From NCBI RefSeq assembly GCF_030272615.1, contig NC_081412.1, forward strand, positions 142,434,247 through 142,498,246: a DNA stretch of 64,000 bases. Direction: 5' to 3'. The DNA is from Cryptomeria japonica (taxonomy: Eukaryota > Streptophyta > Pinopsida > Cupressales > Cupressaceae). Positions 35,665-46,621 of the stretch are shown here, piece after piece. The notes beneath the pieces were generated by a model. It searched no databases. It was not told the DNA's origin and saw nothing but the letters and a program-made list of their open reading frames with translations. The position numbers and the translations under genes were made by a program. Within the stretch, counting starts at the first letter, position 1. Each line of letters begins with the position of its first letter.

Positions 35665-36764
35665 AAAGTGATGAGTTTTTTATGTTTTAAAAATCAAGGA
35701 TGAATTTAAATGAATTATAATTTTTTTTTTAAAACAAACAATTGAAAATATACCTATTCCACATCATAGATCTCTTATTTACCTTTCCAACGCCTATAAA
35801 AAATCAAAATTTCGATATAAAATGTAAAAGTTATGCCCAATTTACTAAAAAAATATATATATTTTTTCAAAAATCGGATATCCGATTTTACAACATAAAT
35901 TTTTCCCTCCACATTTTGCTTCAGGTTTGCTTTGGGATTTGGCTTGGAAGTGACAAGCCTGGAAAGTCAATTGAAAAAACGTGTTTTTCAGTATTCCTTG
36001 ATTTTCCAGACGTTACACTGGTGGCTGACGAATTTTTTTATAGCCAAAATTGATAAAACAAAAAGGGGTTTTTAAGGACGTTCTTAGCTTTCCAACAATA
36101 TAAGGCTTGTCTTATTTTGACTTTAATAAATAATTATTATTTATTTTCTAATTGAATTCTAACAAAAGTCTTGATTGATAGACTGATTGAAAAATACTCA
36201 TAACTTTCAAACCGCATAACATTTTTTGAATCTAAAACATGCATCACATCCTATACTTTGTCTACTATAGGGAAAAAATTTTAAAAAAAGAATTTGATAA
36301 GCTTTTGACCAGTTTAAGGTGGTCAGACGTAGGAGTTTCTGAATTTCTGAAAAGCTGTAGTAAAAAAATCATAAATAATTATTTACTTTATAAAAAATTA
36401 TAAAAAAATATGTGTCACATCCGGACATGAGTCTAATACTTATATTATAAATCTTATAAAAAAATATTATGATTTGATTGTGATTAGGGTGGTCAGACAT
36501 ACACCTACTTCTTATCTTTTTTCCTGAAATTTTTGTACCACTGCATTGAAATTTAAAATTTTCATCAAATAGGATTTTTTTTTTCAAAAAACAACTAGTA
36601 GCTTAGAAAATACATTCAATTTTCTATAGATTCTCTTCTTACATATTTTAAAAATAATGTTCATAATTTATTCAATTTTTCATGTCAAGTTGCATAACTT
36701 TGATTTTTTTAAATTTCATTGCCACTTAAGGGCCTGTTTTGGCACACCATGATCCTGCACATAC
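35665..36764 (-). repeat. Right terminal inverted repeat of element F
   Basis: This is the reverse-complement partner of 27625-28085. The inner block 35665-35898 and the outer block 36717-36764 match. The intervening 0.8 kb is AT-rich with no gene; it contains GGTGGTCAGAC twice (about 36319 and 36489). Confidence 0.65.
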
Positions 36765-38756
36765 CTGAGGAGAAGTGTCTTTACTTGAATGTCCTTATGG
36801 TTGAGTATCATCCTTCTCCAAAATAACTTGATAGCCATTTTCTTTCAAAATTTTCCTCAAAATGCCTTTAGTGTCTTTCACTACTTCATTTACTCTTCTA
36901 ATCATTATTTTATTCACTTTATGCTTGCTTCAGAAGTTTTCCTTTGCAAGTCTCAAAATGTTAGGTATTTATTCTCTAGATATTTTCTGACATATCTTTA
37001 CTAATGTAAATTATTTCAACCTTTCATCTTCTATGTTGGTGGTGTGTCATCGAGTATCCAAGATATCATACAACTCTTTTGGAATAAGAGATGATAATTC
37101 AATCAAAGTTTTCCTGAAAGAATTAATATACTATACAATTATTTCTTCTACTGCCCATTAGTCTTTGTCCTCAAAATTTTCATAATATACAAAAACATTT
37201 ATTAAATTACCATCTTTCAAAATTTCATCAATTAATTGCTGCAAGGTCAAAGGAGGTACAATTTCATAAGGGCTTCCTATCTTACCGGACTTGAGGGCTT
37301 CATTAATCTGTGATTTATTCTTACCTACCCTAACCTTTCCGAATGGCTATGCTTGAGACTCGGCTTTCTTAGATGGAGGATCATCACTAGATGTAGGCTT
37401 CTGGACTACCCTTGCATATGTAGCAGTCTTCTTAACTTACCTTACCTCTTCATCTTACTCTATCTCTTCTTTAGCTGCAGTATATTATCTTATAGACTTT
37501 TCTTTCTTCTTTTTCTCAACTCCACTGATAGACACTGTTGGTTTAGGCTTAGGTGGAGGTGCCTTAGTGAATTTCCTATGTAGATTAAGGTCCTTTTCTT
37601 GAAAAGTTCCAAATCTTTCTTTCTTTGAATCTATCAGTTGGCTTAGTAGATGTTGAGAATATTCTTCAAGCGTAATAGCATCAACCTCATACCCCATGGG
37701 CATGATCCATATTGTCCTTAGCTCAACTACCTCCATATAGCATTGATCTTTGTCAACCATAAAACAAATTGTCATCTCATACTTCTCTACAATTTCTTTA
37801 GGGATTATTTCTCTGGCTTTCATCGAGGCTTGAAAGGTCTTGAAATAGCCCCATAATGTAGATATTCTCATTGTAATGTCACATATTCCCCATAATCCTT
37901 CCTTGATTTTCATGGCCACGGGTTTATCATAGGCCCATTGAACTTTCCCTTTTATTCTGGGGATCTCATTCAGGAAGTATAATTCCAAACAAATAGGAAG
38001 GGACTCAACCTTGAAAGTTTATTTCTTGTCTTGTTTAATCTTCTTCAACTTACTTATCAATTCATTCAGAAGAAATGTGCATAGACCATACCTTTTATTT
38101 TCCTTGAGCATCTAATATGTTGAATATATTGCAGTACCGGAGACCGAGTTTTGCTTGCTTGATTGATAAACTTTTTAACCCACCACCATCGAGGTGAATC
38201 AGATATCACTAATAGTCATTGCCATGTTGTCAAATTTAGAATCGGTAGCAACTATCACAGTGTTATTCCATACTTTTCTCAGTCCTGGCACTTCACCAGT
38301 TGCACTTAAGCATGTTACGTATTGAATATCCTTGGTGATTTTGTAAGGTTTGTCTATCCATATGAATTTATCATGGACCATGCTAAAGACATACCAGACC
38401 CATTCCACTTCATCGAATATGGGAAAATGAATGAATTGCACGAAACCCTTGTCATGAAGAATTTTGTGTTTCGACTTTAAATTCCCCAAATTATCTGCCA
38501 AATGCTTGTTATAAAGGGTTAACATATCAGCACTGCCAAGCTCCTCAATATCACAGTGGATATATGCCCTAATGTCTTCGTTACGAATAACATCGTATGG
38601 AACCGAAGAAAAAGCTCCTTCTGGATTGTCTTCAGTGAATTTGAAAGGGTTTTTCTTAAATATGAGTCTTGCTCTATCAGAAATCTCAACAACCAGAGGA
38701 GTAGCTATACCGGACACGAATGCCATATCAAATTTAGGGTTTAAAACAAATAGCTC
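36765..38756 (-). pseudogene. Element E ORF2, N-terminal and middle part
   Basis: On the minus strand ORF2 begins near 38726 (MAFVSGIATPLVVEISDRAR), or slightly upstream in the same frame. It runs through 38199 and, after in-frame stops, 37988-37485 (GICDITMRISTLWGYFKTFQ; APPPKPKPTVSISGVEKKKK). Weaker traces continue to 36765 (GYQVILEKDDTQ), where element F breaks it. Most internal stops (TGA for CGA, TAG for CAG, TAA for CAA) fit C-to-T change. I know of no domain that matches. It lacks protease, RT or integrase motifs, so it is an extra ORF of unknown role. Confidence 0.6.
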
Positions 38757-40068
38757 ATGAAAAATGGATAAATACCTCTAATTCTCAATCAGGTGCATGA
38801 AATTGTTGGATGATCGCTTCAATCTCCATTTAAGATACCAAATCACTTTTGTAATCTACTCTTCTCTATTCTTTCATTTGCATTGTGAAGAATGAACTTT
38901 TGAAATACCTTTTTAACCTCTGAAAACCTAATTTTAAGTTGTAATAAATGCTTCAACCTTTAAGCTTCTGTCTGCCTTGTTTTTCATGAAATCACTTACC
39001 GAAACCTTAAATCTCCATGAGATCTTCCTAATAATATATGCATACACAAGCTAGATCCTTTGCAACCTTTTGAAACCAATTACAGATCTCCAAAGAGGGG
39101 GTTCTACTTATTTGCATGAAAAATTCCCCCTAAGGCCAAAATTCCCTAGTTATCGGTAGTGATAACTTTAAGAAACCCCCTCTCAAAAAATTGTATAAAA
39201 TCTTGGTGAATATTTAAATTTTTTTTTAAATAATAATTATTTTAATTGATGAATCTTTCCTTTTTTAAAAGAAAAATATTAATTTTATTGGCAAATTTTT
39301 TTATATCAATTTTTTGGTAGAAAATATTGGTGAATCTTGAAAAATAATAAGAGTATGCATTAATTACTATTGCAAATCCTTTCATTTAAAAAAAAAGTTT
39401 ATAATAGGAACGTAAAGGCCTAAAGGTGGAAATCATTAATGATGTTAAGGGGTAGAATCTACTTTATTTAGTTTCTACCATTAACTTAAAATAATCTAAT
39501 AGCCCTCTTTGTATTTTGTGAGATTAAATGTACCAGCAATTTGTAATACTCATGGGGCCGAAAATTGCTTTTAGACGATTGATTTTCATTGAGGCCATTA
39601 CAACTTGTGGGTACAATTTACCTGATAGAATACAATGAAGGTATTTAGATTATATTTTAAATCAATGGTGGCAGCTAAAGATTGGTGATATAACAGTAAA
39701 GTAACTAATAATTATGATATATTATTGGAGAATTAATTTAGATTTCTATAATAAATTATAAAATGTTGGCGAATATGATCCAATCATGTATCGGATGTTG
39801 TGGCGAATCTCTGAGTTAAAAAAAACTAAATTCTCTTGCGATTTAAATAACACTAAATTAAAAAAATTTAAAAATGTGGTGATTCAAGTCATCTCAAAAG
39901 AGGAACTTATTAGCCAAATCTTGATTCCCAAATTTCAAAAAATAGCCAATTGGCAAATATTAGCCACTAAAATTTTCACTGGTTACTGAATGAGGTTCCA
40001 TCATTGGATTCAAGTGTGGAGCCATTCTACTCATTCTGATCTTCTTTCTTTACCCACATCTTCTTATG
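38757..40068 (-). other. Spacer between gag and ORF2 of element E
   Basis: I see no conserved coding sequence in this 1.3-kb AT-rich stretch. All frames hold frequent stops and no pol motif is present. It occupies the place where pol would be expected, so pol may have been deleted here or replaced by ORF2. It may also hold a promoter or splice acceptor for ORF2, which is inference. Confidence 0.5.
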
Positions 40069-41153
40069 CTAATCTTTGATTTCATTCACCTTTTCTTTTC
40101 CTTTCTCATCAGATTTGTTCTTGTTCACCAGTGCATTCTTGCTTTTGCAATGTCTTGGAATATGACCTAATTTGTTACAAGCATGACATACAACATTCCT
40201 ATGCATAGGCCTAAAGTTCAGCCGATTTGGTCTCATCCTGCATTTGTTAGACATATGGCCAAACATCCCACAAGCATAACATCTTTTGTTCTGAAAATTA
40301 TTTATCACTGCTCTACACATGTTTGACTTATGACCAAAACTGTTGCATATGAAACACTGACCAGTAAAGATAGGACCACTATTCATATTGTTCATCATTC
40401 CATTATTCATCCTACTTCTAAATTGATTTGCCATATGACCAAATTAATTGTAAGTAAAACATCTACCATTAAATTTATAGGCATTAGGCTATCTTACTAG
40501 AGGTTTCCTGTTCTTCTATTGATGATTTGATTTTGCATTGCTCTATCTAGAACCGGAGGATTCTCCTTTCTCATATCCAATTCCTCTTGTGTCTTTCCCA
40601 TGTCTTTGATTATCCAACATCTCATCCAACCGAGCTGAACTAGCTTTGAACTTTTCTTTGTATTCATTAGTAGTAGTCAACTCATCTCTCAGAATTATAA
40701 TCTTCCTTTCATGTTCTTGTTCATCATTCTTTGTCTGCACCAATTCAAGCTTTAATTGATCATTCTCATATGTCAATCTGCAACATTCATCAGATTTTTC
40801 TTCAAGGATTGAGTCAATCTTTCTTCATTCTTCTTTCGGTCTTCAATCTCCTTAGTCAGCTTCATAACAATAGATTACATTTCATTCTTCAAGACTACAT
40901 TCTCCTTGGCCAACTTCTCACATTCATCAGTCTTGTCTTGCAGAATTTGATTATCAACACTTTGTTCTTCTTTTTCCTTCAGTTTGTCCATCGGCTCCTT
41001 TCTCTTTTCCCAATAAGTGTTTACTTGATCTTTCAGGGTTTCAATGAAATCTTCAGCTACACTCAGATTTATTTTCAAGCTACTCTTTTCCTTCATTATT
41101 GCATCAAGATCTTCAAGTGCCATATCAAGTTGTCTCTGCAAACTAGAGTCCAT
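40069..41153 (-). pseudogene. Gag-like protein of element E: coiled coil plus repeated CCHC knuckles
   Basis: The likely start is ATG at 41153 (MDSSLQRQLDMALEDLDAIM), just past the primer site. About 200 residues of Lys/Glu-rich coiled coil follow (EKSSLKINLSVAEDFIETLK; EKLAKENVVLKNEM). After a TAA near 40873 and a frameshift near 40785 it continues at 40776-40543 (DELTTTNEYKEKFKASSARL). The C-terminus at 40434-40069 has three intact CCHC knuckles (CFICNSFGHKSNMC, CYACGMFGHMSNKC, CHACNKLGHIPRHC), and a decayed fourth lies just upstream. Repeated knuckles suggest nucleic-acid binding as in nucleocapsid. Usual copia gags have one or two. Confidence 0.75.
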
Positions 41154-41204
41154 TGATTCAATCTTCCAAATCTTCCTCAAGTTGTTAGGCTTCCTTGGAG
41201 GAAC

Positions 41205-41221
41205 TAAGCTCTGATACAAAT
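41205..41221 (-). other. Primer-binding site of element E
   Basis: The minus strand reads TTTGTATCAGAGCTTAG right after the LTR end. It differs by one base from TGGTATCAGAGC, the initiator tRNA-Met primer site of Ty1/copia elements. This is the main reason for calling E copia-type, because it has no pol. Confidence 0.75.
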
Positions 41222-42369
41222 TGTTGGAATCAATGAACACTAAGAGGGGGGGGGGGGGGGTTAATAAGTTTTCTAGTATTAATAAATTTGTTAATCTAAT
41301 TCTTAACCAACCGGATGCACAAATAAGAAACTGAAATGCAGAAACACAAAGAAATCAAGCACACATAGCCATAATACCAATATTTTTTACGTGGAAAACC
41401 AAAAGGGAAAAACAACAGTGGGATTTGAACCCAAAATATTATTCCATTATGGCCACTAGAAAAACAATATTACAAAAAGGGGAATGCATTTGCATTCAGG
41501 CACACTACCTAGAGCTCACTGCTCAGTTACAAAAACAGGGCTACAACCCCGAAGGAAGGCTCACTTCCTTACTAACTTATATAAAATGATTACAATGATA
41601 GATGAACTAATTAGAATCATTTGACTATGCCAAATTATAGTTTCGGTTAGGCACAAAGTGATATGTTGCACTGTTCTAATAAACTGCTATGTTTTGCCCT
41701 ACTGCTAATTACCGAATCAAGAAAAATTAAAGTGCGCACGTGAAACTATGCTCAATCGCTCCAAAATAATCACACATATCATGTCTTCATACAAAAATCA
41801 TTATCCCAATCGATTTTATATATCCACACTTAATAAAATTAATCTCCCATAAGTCGACTTCACAAAGTATGAAAATATGAAACATGTAGCTGCAAGTTGG
41901 TTCATTTCTTCACAAAAATATATTTCGGATCCAAGACACATGATCACACACTTCCCATAAGTTGGTCCAATCACCTCGAACTTGCCAATAACCACTAGAA
42001 TCAACTCAAGGAATCTGGTCCAAAGATTACACCATCGAAAATAAATATAACTATATTAAACTGCACAACCAGATACTAGAGCTTAAAAAAGGCTTAGGAA
42101 GCATTACTAGAGGGTGGATTTGCATGATAATCTTCTTCTGATACTTGACCAACTTACCCTAATTAGCGAAACCAAAATCTGCTTCACCGAAAATGAGAAA
42201 TGCTCACAAAGACTATACATAGAGTAATGCTAACAGCTTACACCAAGACTCCATACCGGATATAATTAATAGGTTGAGTTTCCATCAATGACAATTCCTA
42301 AGAATATACACACATCAGATATCACCAATCTTTAGCGGAGCATCATTGAAGCAGCATCAAATGCCAACA
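41222..42369 (-). repeat. 5' LTR of element E
   Basis: Minus-strand LTR starting TGTTGGCATTTGATGC at 42369 and ending TTGATTCCAACA at 41222. It aligns with 25064-26221 but has diverged visibly more than the LTR pair of D, so E is older than D. It includes a run of about 15 G near 41246. Confidence 0.88.
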
Positions 42370-43340
42370 ATAGCAACTAAACTAAATGTGGTCCAATCCA
42401 AGAGATAAAGGGGACCCAAATACATCACAACAAGTCTTCCAAATTTGATTCCAATGACCTATACACACTAACACATCCTCTAAAGTTAGCATCAAATTTA
42501 ATGTGTAGATAACTAATAAAGCAAGTTAACTAGTTAGCCCAAAAATATAACCCAATGTAAATTACTCAATGTGGATCTTCACTCACCATGATAAGACTAA
42601 TAACAACAGTCTAACACAACCTTTAATATATATCTAGACTAAAAGAGAATGATCCAAATAAGATAAATCAATGAAGTTAATGAGAGTCCCTCTACTTACC
42701 CCTATCGATCCTACCCCTCCATCTGTGTCTCCTCCATCTCTTTCCCCTAGCCATGCAACAACCTGTGGCCATCTTGTAGTGCTCTCCTATTTAGACCATC
42801 TCATTGAAGTTGATGTATCCTCGTTGGATCTCTAACTCATCTCTGGTACTTGGTGTCAAATCAGCCTACAATAATAGAAATCACTACATCAACATCAACT
42901 TTATCGGCTTTATCAGTATTATCAGCTTTATTAGTTTTATCAAACTTATCAACTTTATTAGCTTTATCATTTTTTTAAAATTTATCAGCTTTATCAGTTG
43001 TATTTATCTACCACATTTGTTTCTTTAGCTTTATTAGCTGCATTCATCTATCACATTTGTCACTTCAATTTTATTAAATTGTCTATCACATTTTCTACTC
43101 TAGCCCTAAAATTCTATCAGCTTTTCCAAGTATGTGCCCATAGCAATCATGCATGTGTTATCTAAGGAGATCCTTCCTCCAAAATCCTATTTATAAGCAT
43201 TGTAACCCTAATTACTCATGTTACCCCATCATGCTCTCTTATATCCCTTTCTAACCTAACCTTGGTCCATTCTTTGTTGTTTTACCCTACATCTTTTGTC
43301 ACTTTTCCTACAATATCCTCTCTCTTGCTGAGAAATTGTC
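42370..43340. repeat. Remainder of B's LTR, then AT-rich DNA with a TTTATCAGC minisatellite
   Basis: The first ~105 bp probably complete the LTR of relic B, with a possible start (TGTTAGTGTG on the minus strand) near 42474. At 42893-43050 there is a degenerate 9-12-bp repeat around TTTATCAGC, with weaker copies to 43110. A pyrimidine-rich patch lies at 42690-42760. No gene is seen. Confidence 0.5.
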
Positions 43341-43599
43341 TGAAACTTTTAGCTACTTTTTCACCCAATCTCTCAAGGGGGAATACTCACGAGGGCTTGA
43401 CTGGATAGGCAATATTATATCAAGAGCATTAATATTTGGGGGTTTAATATCCCAAAAATTGAAAACAATAGATTGCCTATCTAGGGTTGTGTATTGAGAG
43501 GGGGTGGCAAAAAGGAGTTTAGGGCAATATTTTTTTTGAATAGGGGGATTCTTTAGTATGCCATGAATGCACATGATATAAACTAGGATCACTAAGTGA

Positions 43600-44659
43600 A
43601 TCCCTCTTGGGCATACCATCACCTTTCAAACTGGGGCAAAACCGTGTAGCAATTAATCTATCTTCTTTGAAACAACACGATAAATTACATTGTCTCAAAG
43701 AGGGGCAAAATGTAGACACCTAAAATTATCCTTTAATTAAATACATATTTATTATGTAGTTAATGGTCCCTTCCCTCTTTCCCAAATTAAATAGATATTT
43801 TATCTATTCAATTTATTTGGCTTCTTTCTCTATTAATTAAATGAATACTTTTATTTATTTATTAATTCATTGTCCTCTTCTTTCTAAATTAAATAAATAT
43901 TTATTATTTATTTAATTGTACCTTCCCTCTTTCCCAAATTAAACAAATATTTTATTTATTTAATTTATGAGTCCTTTTCTTCTATTAATAATTAAATAAA
44001 TAATTTATTTATTTAATTGGTTAATGTAGCTTTTTATTCTTATCCACATGAAAACACATTTTTCTAAATATCTGCTCCTTAATCTTAGCTCTCCATTTTA
44101 ATTTAACCTCTTAATCTTATTTAACCTCTTAATCTTATTCAACCTTATCTTTTATCTTTAAACCTCGTAATCTCCTCCCTTCATCTTTACCTACCCTTTT
44201 CTCCTATTTATCCCATTTACCTATGTGATCATGACCCTTCATTTATCCTTTTTTCCTCTTAATCTCAACCATCCATTTCTTAGAGGATCTCTATCAAAGG
44301 AGTCTCTCACTTTCATTTCATCATAGTAATTCATCATATCAATCCATCAAGCAATCAAGCATTTGGAGCATACTTTCTAGTTTCTATCTTTGCATCATCA
44401 AAACCACGTCCATTTCCCATTGAGCCCTTTTGCAAGCATAAAAATCTGAGAGAAACCATATCAAATCAAGATCAATGGAGATAGGAGAACAATGAAGATC
44501 AAACCCATTTGAATGTGATAAGGTACAATTTGGTTAATTGTATGATTTTGCATATTTGATGGTTCTTCATTGATGTGTTGTTGAATTTAATTGTAAATCT
44601 AGGGTTTTGCAGTTGAAACTAGCGTTTGCAATATTTAGGATTCAAATTCAACATATACA
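43600..44659 (+). mobile_element. Element G: 3' end of a gypsy element of the D family
   Basis: A plus-strand polypurine tract (CAAAGAGGGGCAAAA, 43696-43710) is followed by an LTR of 949 bp (43711-44659) starting TGTAGACACCTAAAATT and ending CAACATATACA. About 70-100 bp upstream of the tract match the corresponding part of D (CTTCTTTGAAACAAC and CATTGTCTCAAAGAGG). No coding sequence of G is recognisable further upstream, so it is truncated. The LTR has diverged well beyond the D pair but keeps the AT-rich inverted modules. Confidence 0.75.
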
Positions 44660-46491
44660 ATAGTTGTATATATGTTTTAAATATTAGATTTACAAATCTA
44701 TAGTTAAATTTTGTCATACATTATACTATCTAGACTTGTCTCATACGTTTTCCATTTGACAACTAAATTCTCTATTGTCACACAGTCTTGAAACCCATGT
44801 ACATGTGGATACATTTTCCTTCCAAATAATATAGTTCTACTACATGCCTTATGGATTTTCTATCGGATAATTGAAGTATGAAATTCCTTGAGTCTAACTC
44901 AAACCTCATCTATCAATATTACAAGATGGAAGACACAAATATTATAGTATAAATAGATGCTATGTAGTATCCATCCTTGAATGTGTAATATTGATTTTTC
45001 TACTTTAACACAATTGTCTAAGTATTTTCAAAAATGTCTTATGATTCTTCCATGACTTCTGATGATTTCTAGTTTCCTAGGACTAATCTTCAAATACACA
45101 ACCTTAGGTGCTTAATTCTAATATTTTGGCACATGAGACAATCAATAATAATGTTTAGTTTGGTGAAAGTGCCAACTTATGATAAATAATCAATAAAAAT
45201 GCTTAATTTGGTGAAAGGGCTAACTTATGATAAATAGAAAAGATACTTAAATTTGATGGATATGATCATAGGTACAATTTTATTTGAAGTATGGAACCAC
45301 ATATGCAATTTGATCTAAAAAGCGAGAATAGAAACAGTAAATGTCAGCCTAAGTTAGTGAACTAAAATAAGCTGAAAGAAGATTGAATTTAGATTCATTT
45401 CAATTTAAATACCATATAAACCAAAATAAATGTCTAAACCATATATTTTAAGAGTATACTTACGCTTCTACATATACATTATTTTTATTTTTAGTGCGAT
45501 TTTGAATGCAAATTTATTTTTATGTGTAGTTTTCGACATTTAGTTTTAATCATTTTAAAATTGTATCCTCTGTTAAAATACGATGTAATATACATTTGTC
45601 TTTTTCGAAGGTCCTACATATTTGACTAAAAGAAAGCACTAAAACTTTTAACAATCATTAACCTTTTTTCTAGTTTGAATAAAAATATTTTGTTATTATT
45701 AAATAAAGATGGAATTTTTGAAAGAGTCCAAATTTCCATAGACAAACTAAATCAGATATGATATGGAAGGCCCACAAATAACTAGAAAATAAGCCAAAAC
45801 AAACAAAACACAATGACTAAAAATTCAAAAATCCCTTCTAAATACAAAATTAAGACAAACAATTGCAAAAAGAAAATCATTCAAACAACCAAAGTCAAAT
45901 GAAAATATCAAATGCAAAAAGACCCATATAGTTTTGAGTTTCTAATGTGTGTTTTGTTCTTTTATAGATAAGACGTTTGTTTTTAAGAGGTATATATAAG
46001 ACTTTTAAAAATCTTATATATAAGAGGTATGTTTTGAAAAATCTAAAAACCTATTTCAAGAAATCAGTGGCCCATATTAATATACATTGAATACAGATGG
46101 TGTTCAATTATTGGCTGAGTGAGTTGTGTAAAGTTGGTAAACCATTTATTTTATTTTATTCTCAGCGTATGATAGAGGAAGTTCAAAGAGGATGAACAAA
46201 TACACCTACCACAAAAATTGTGGCCGTACTACTTTTAGGCCAAATACAGTTTGATTTGCCCACTATTAAGTCCATAATTGTGAAATTTTGACGAAAGGTA
46301 AAGAGTGTGAATTCAAACATCATTGGAAGCATGAAAATGTGGTGATTGAAAACATTATATATAAGTATTAGGCAAATCATATGTTCTTTTGACAAAAGAA
46401 AAGCATAATATGCAAAATTTTCAACCATTTTCCACTAATTTTCTATAATCCATCATGACAATTTTTTGTTTAGCTCTACTGATCTTTAAAC
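44660..46491. other. Intergenic, upstream of the P450
   Basis: AT-rich DNA with no frame that looks coding and no clear element boundary. TATATATAAGA at about 45991 repeats as TTATATATAAGAGG near 46013. It would contain any distal promoter elements of the P450; I cannot name specific sites with confidence. Confidence 0.5.
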
Positions 46492-46499
46492 TATAAATT
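46492..46499 (+). promoter_or_regulatory. Candidate TATA box of the CYP707A-like gene
   Basis: TATAAATT lies 130 bp before the ATG at 46622, which would give a leader of about 100 nt. Several TATA-like strings occur in this AT-rich region, so this is a position-based choice. Confidence 0.35.
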
Positions 46500-46621
46500 C
46501 CTAATCATCCCTTCGCTATGTTGTACTTTTTTCCTTTATATTTTCATGCTCTTTGTTTTCTTCTGGGTTTTGTTAGCAATTGGATTTGGATAAGTTTTTC
46601 TACATTTCATTTTCTGTGACA

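Larger units (their letters stand above)
27625..36764. mobile_element. Element F: 9.1-kb inverted-repeat structure enclosing a satellite-like array
   Basis: Its ends are inverted copies. GTATGTGCAAAATCATGG at 27625 corresponds on the other strand to GTATGTGCAGGATCATGG ending at 36764, and the match extends about 40 bp inward (GCCAAAA, AGTGGCAATG). A second, longer inverted match pairs 27862-28085 with 35665-35898 at roughly three quarters identity. Inside lie a pyrimidine-rich arm, the array at 29258-34917, and pyrimidine- and purine-rich tracts. It interrupts ORF2 of element E. No transposase was seen. A non-autonomous DNA transposon is the simplest reading; no clean target duplication is visible. 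Confidence 0.65.
25064..42369 (-). mobile_element. Element E: non-autonomous copia-type LTR element with gag and ORF2
   Basis: Two LTRs (41222-42369 and 25064-26221, TGTTGG...CCAACA) bound a minus-strand element of about 8.2 kb once the 9.1-kb insertion F is subtracted. A copia-type iMet primer site follows the 5' LTR, and a polypurine tract precedes the 3' LTR. It encodes a gag with coiled coil and repeated zinc knuckles and a second protein of unknown family. No protease, RT or integrase was found, so it fits the non-autonomous TR-GAG type. Flanks read ATAGA and ATAGC, a one-mismatch 5-bp duplication. Confidence 0.8.

Noticed and set aside
44660..45100. Faint integrase-like translation on the minus strand
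   Set aside because: Only a few scattered residues fit; not enough to call a copia relic.
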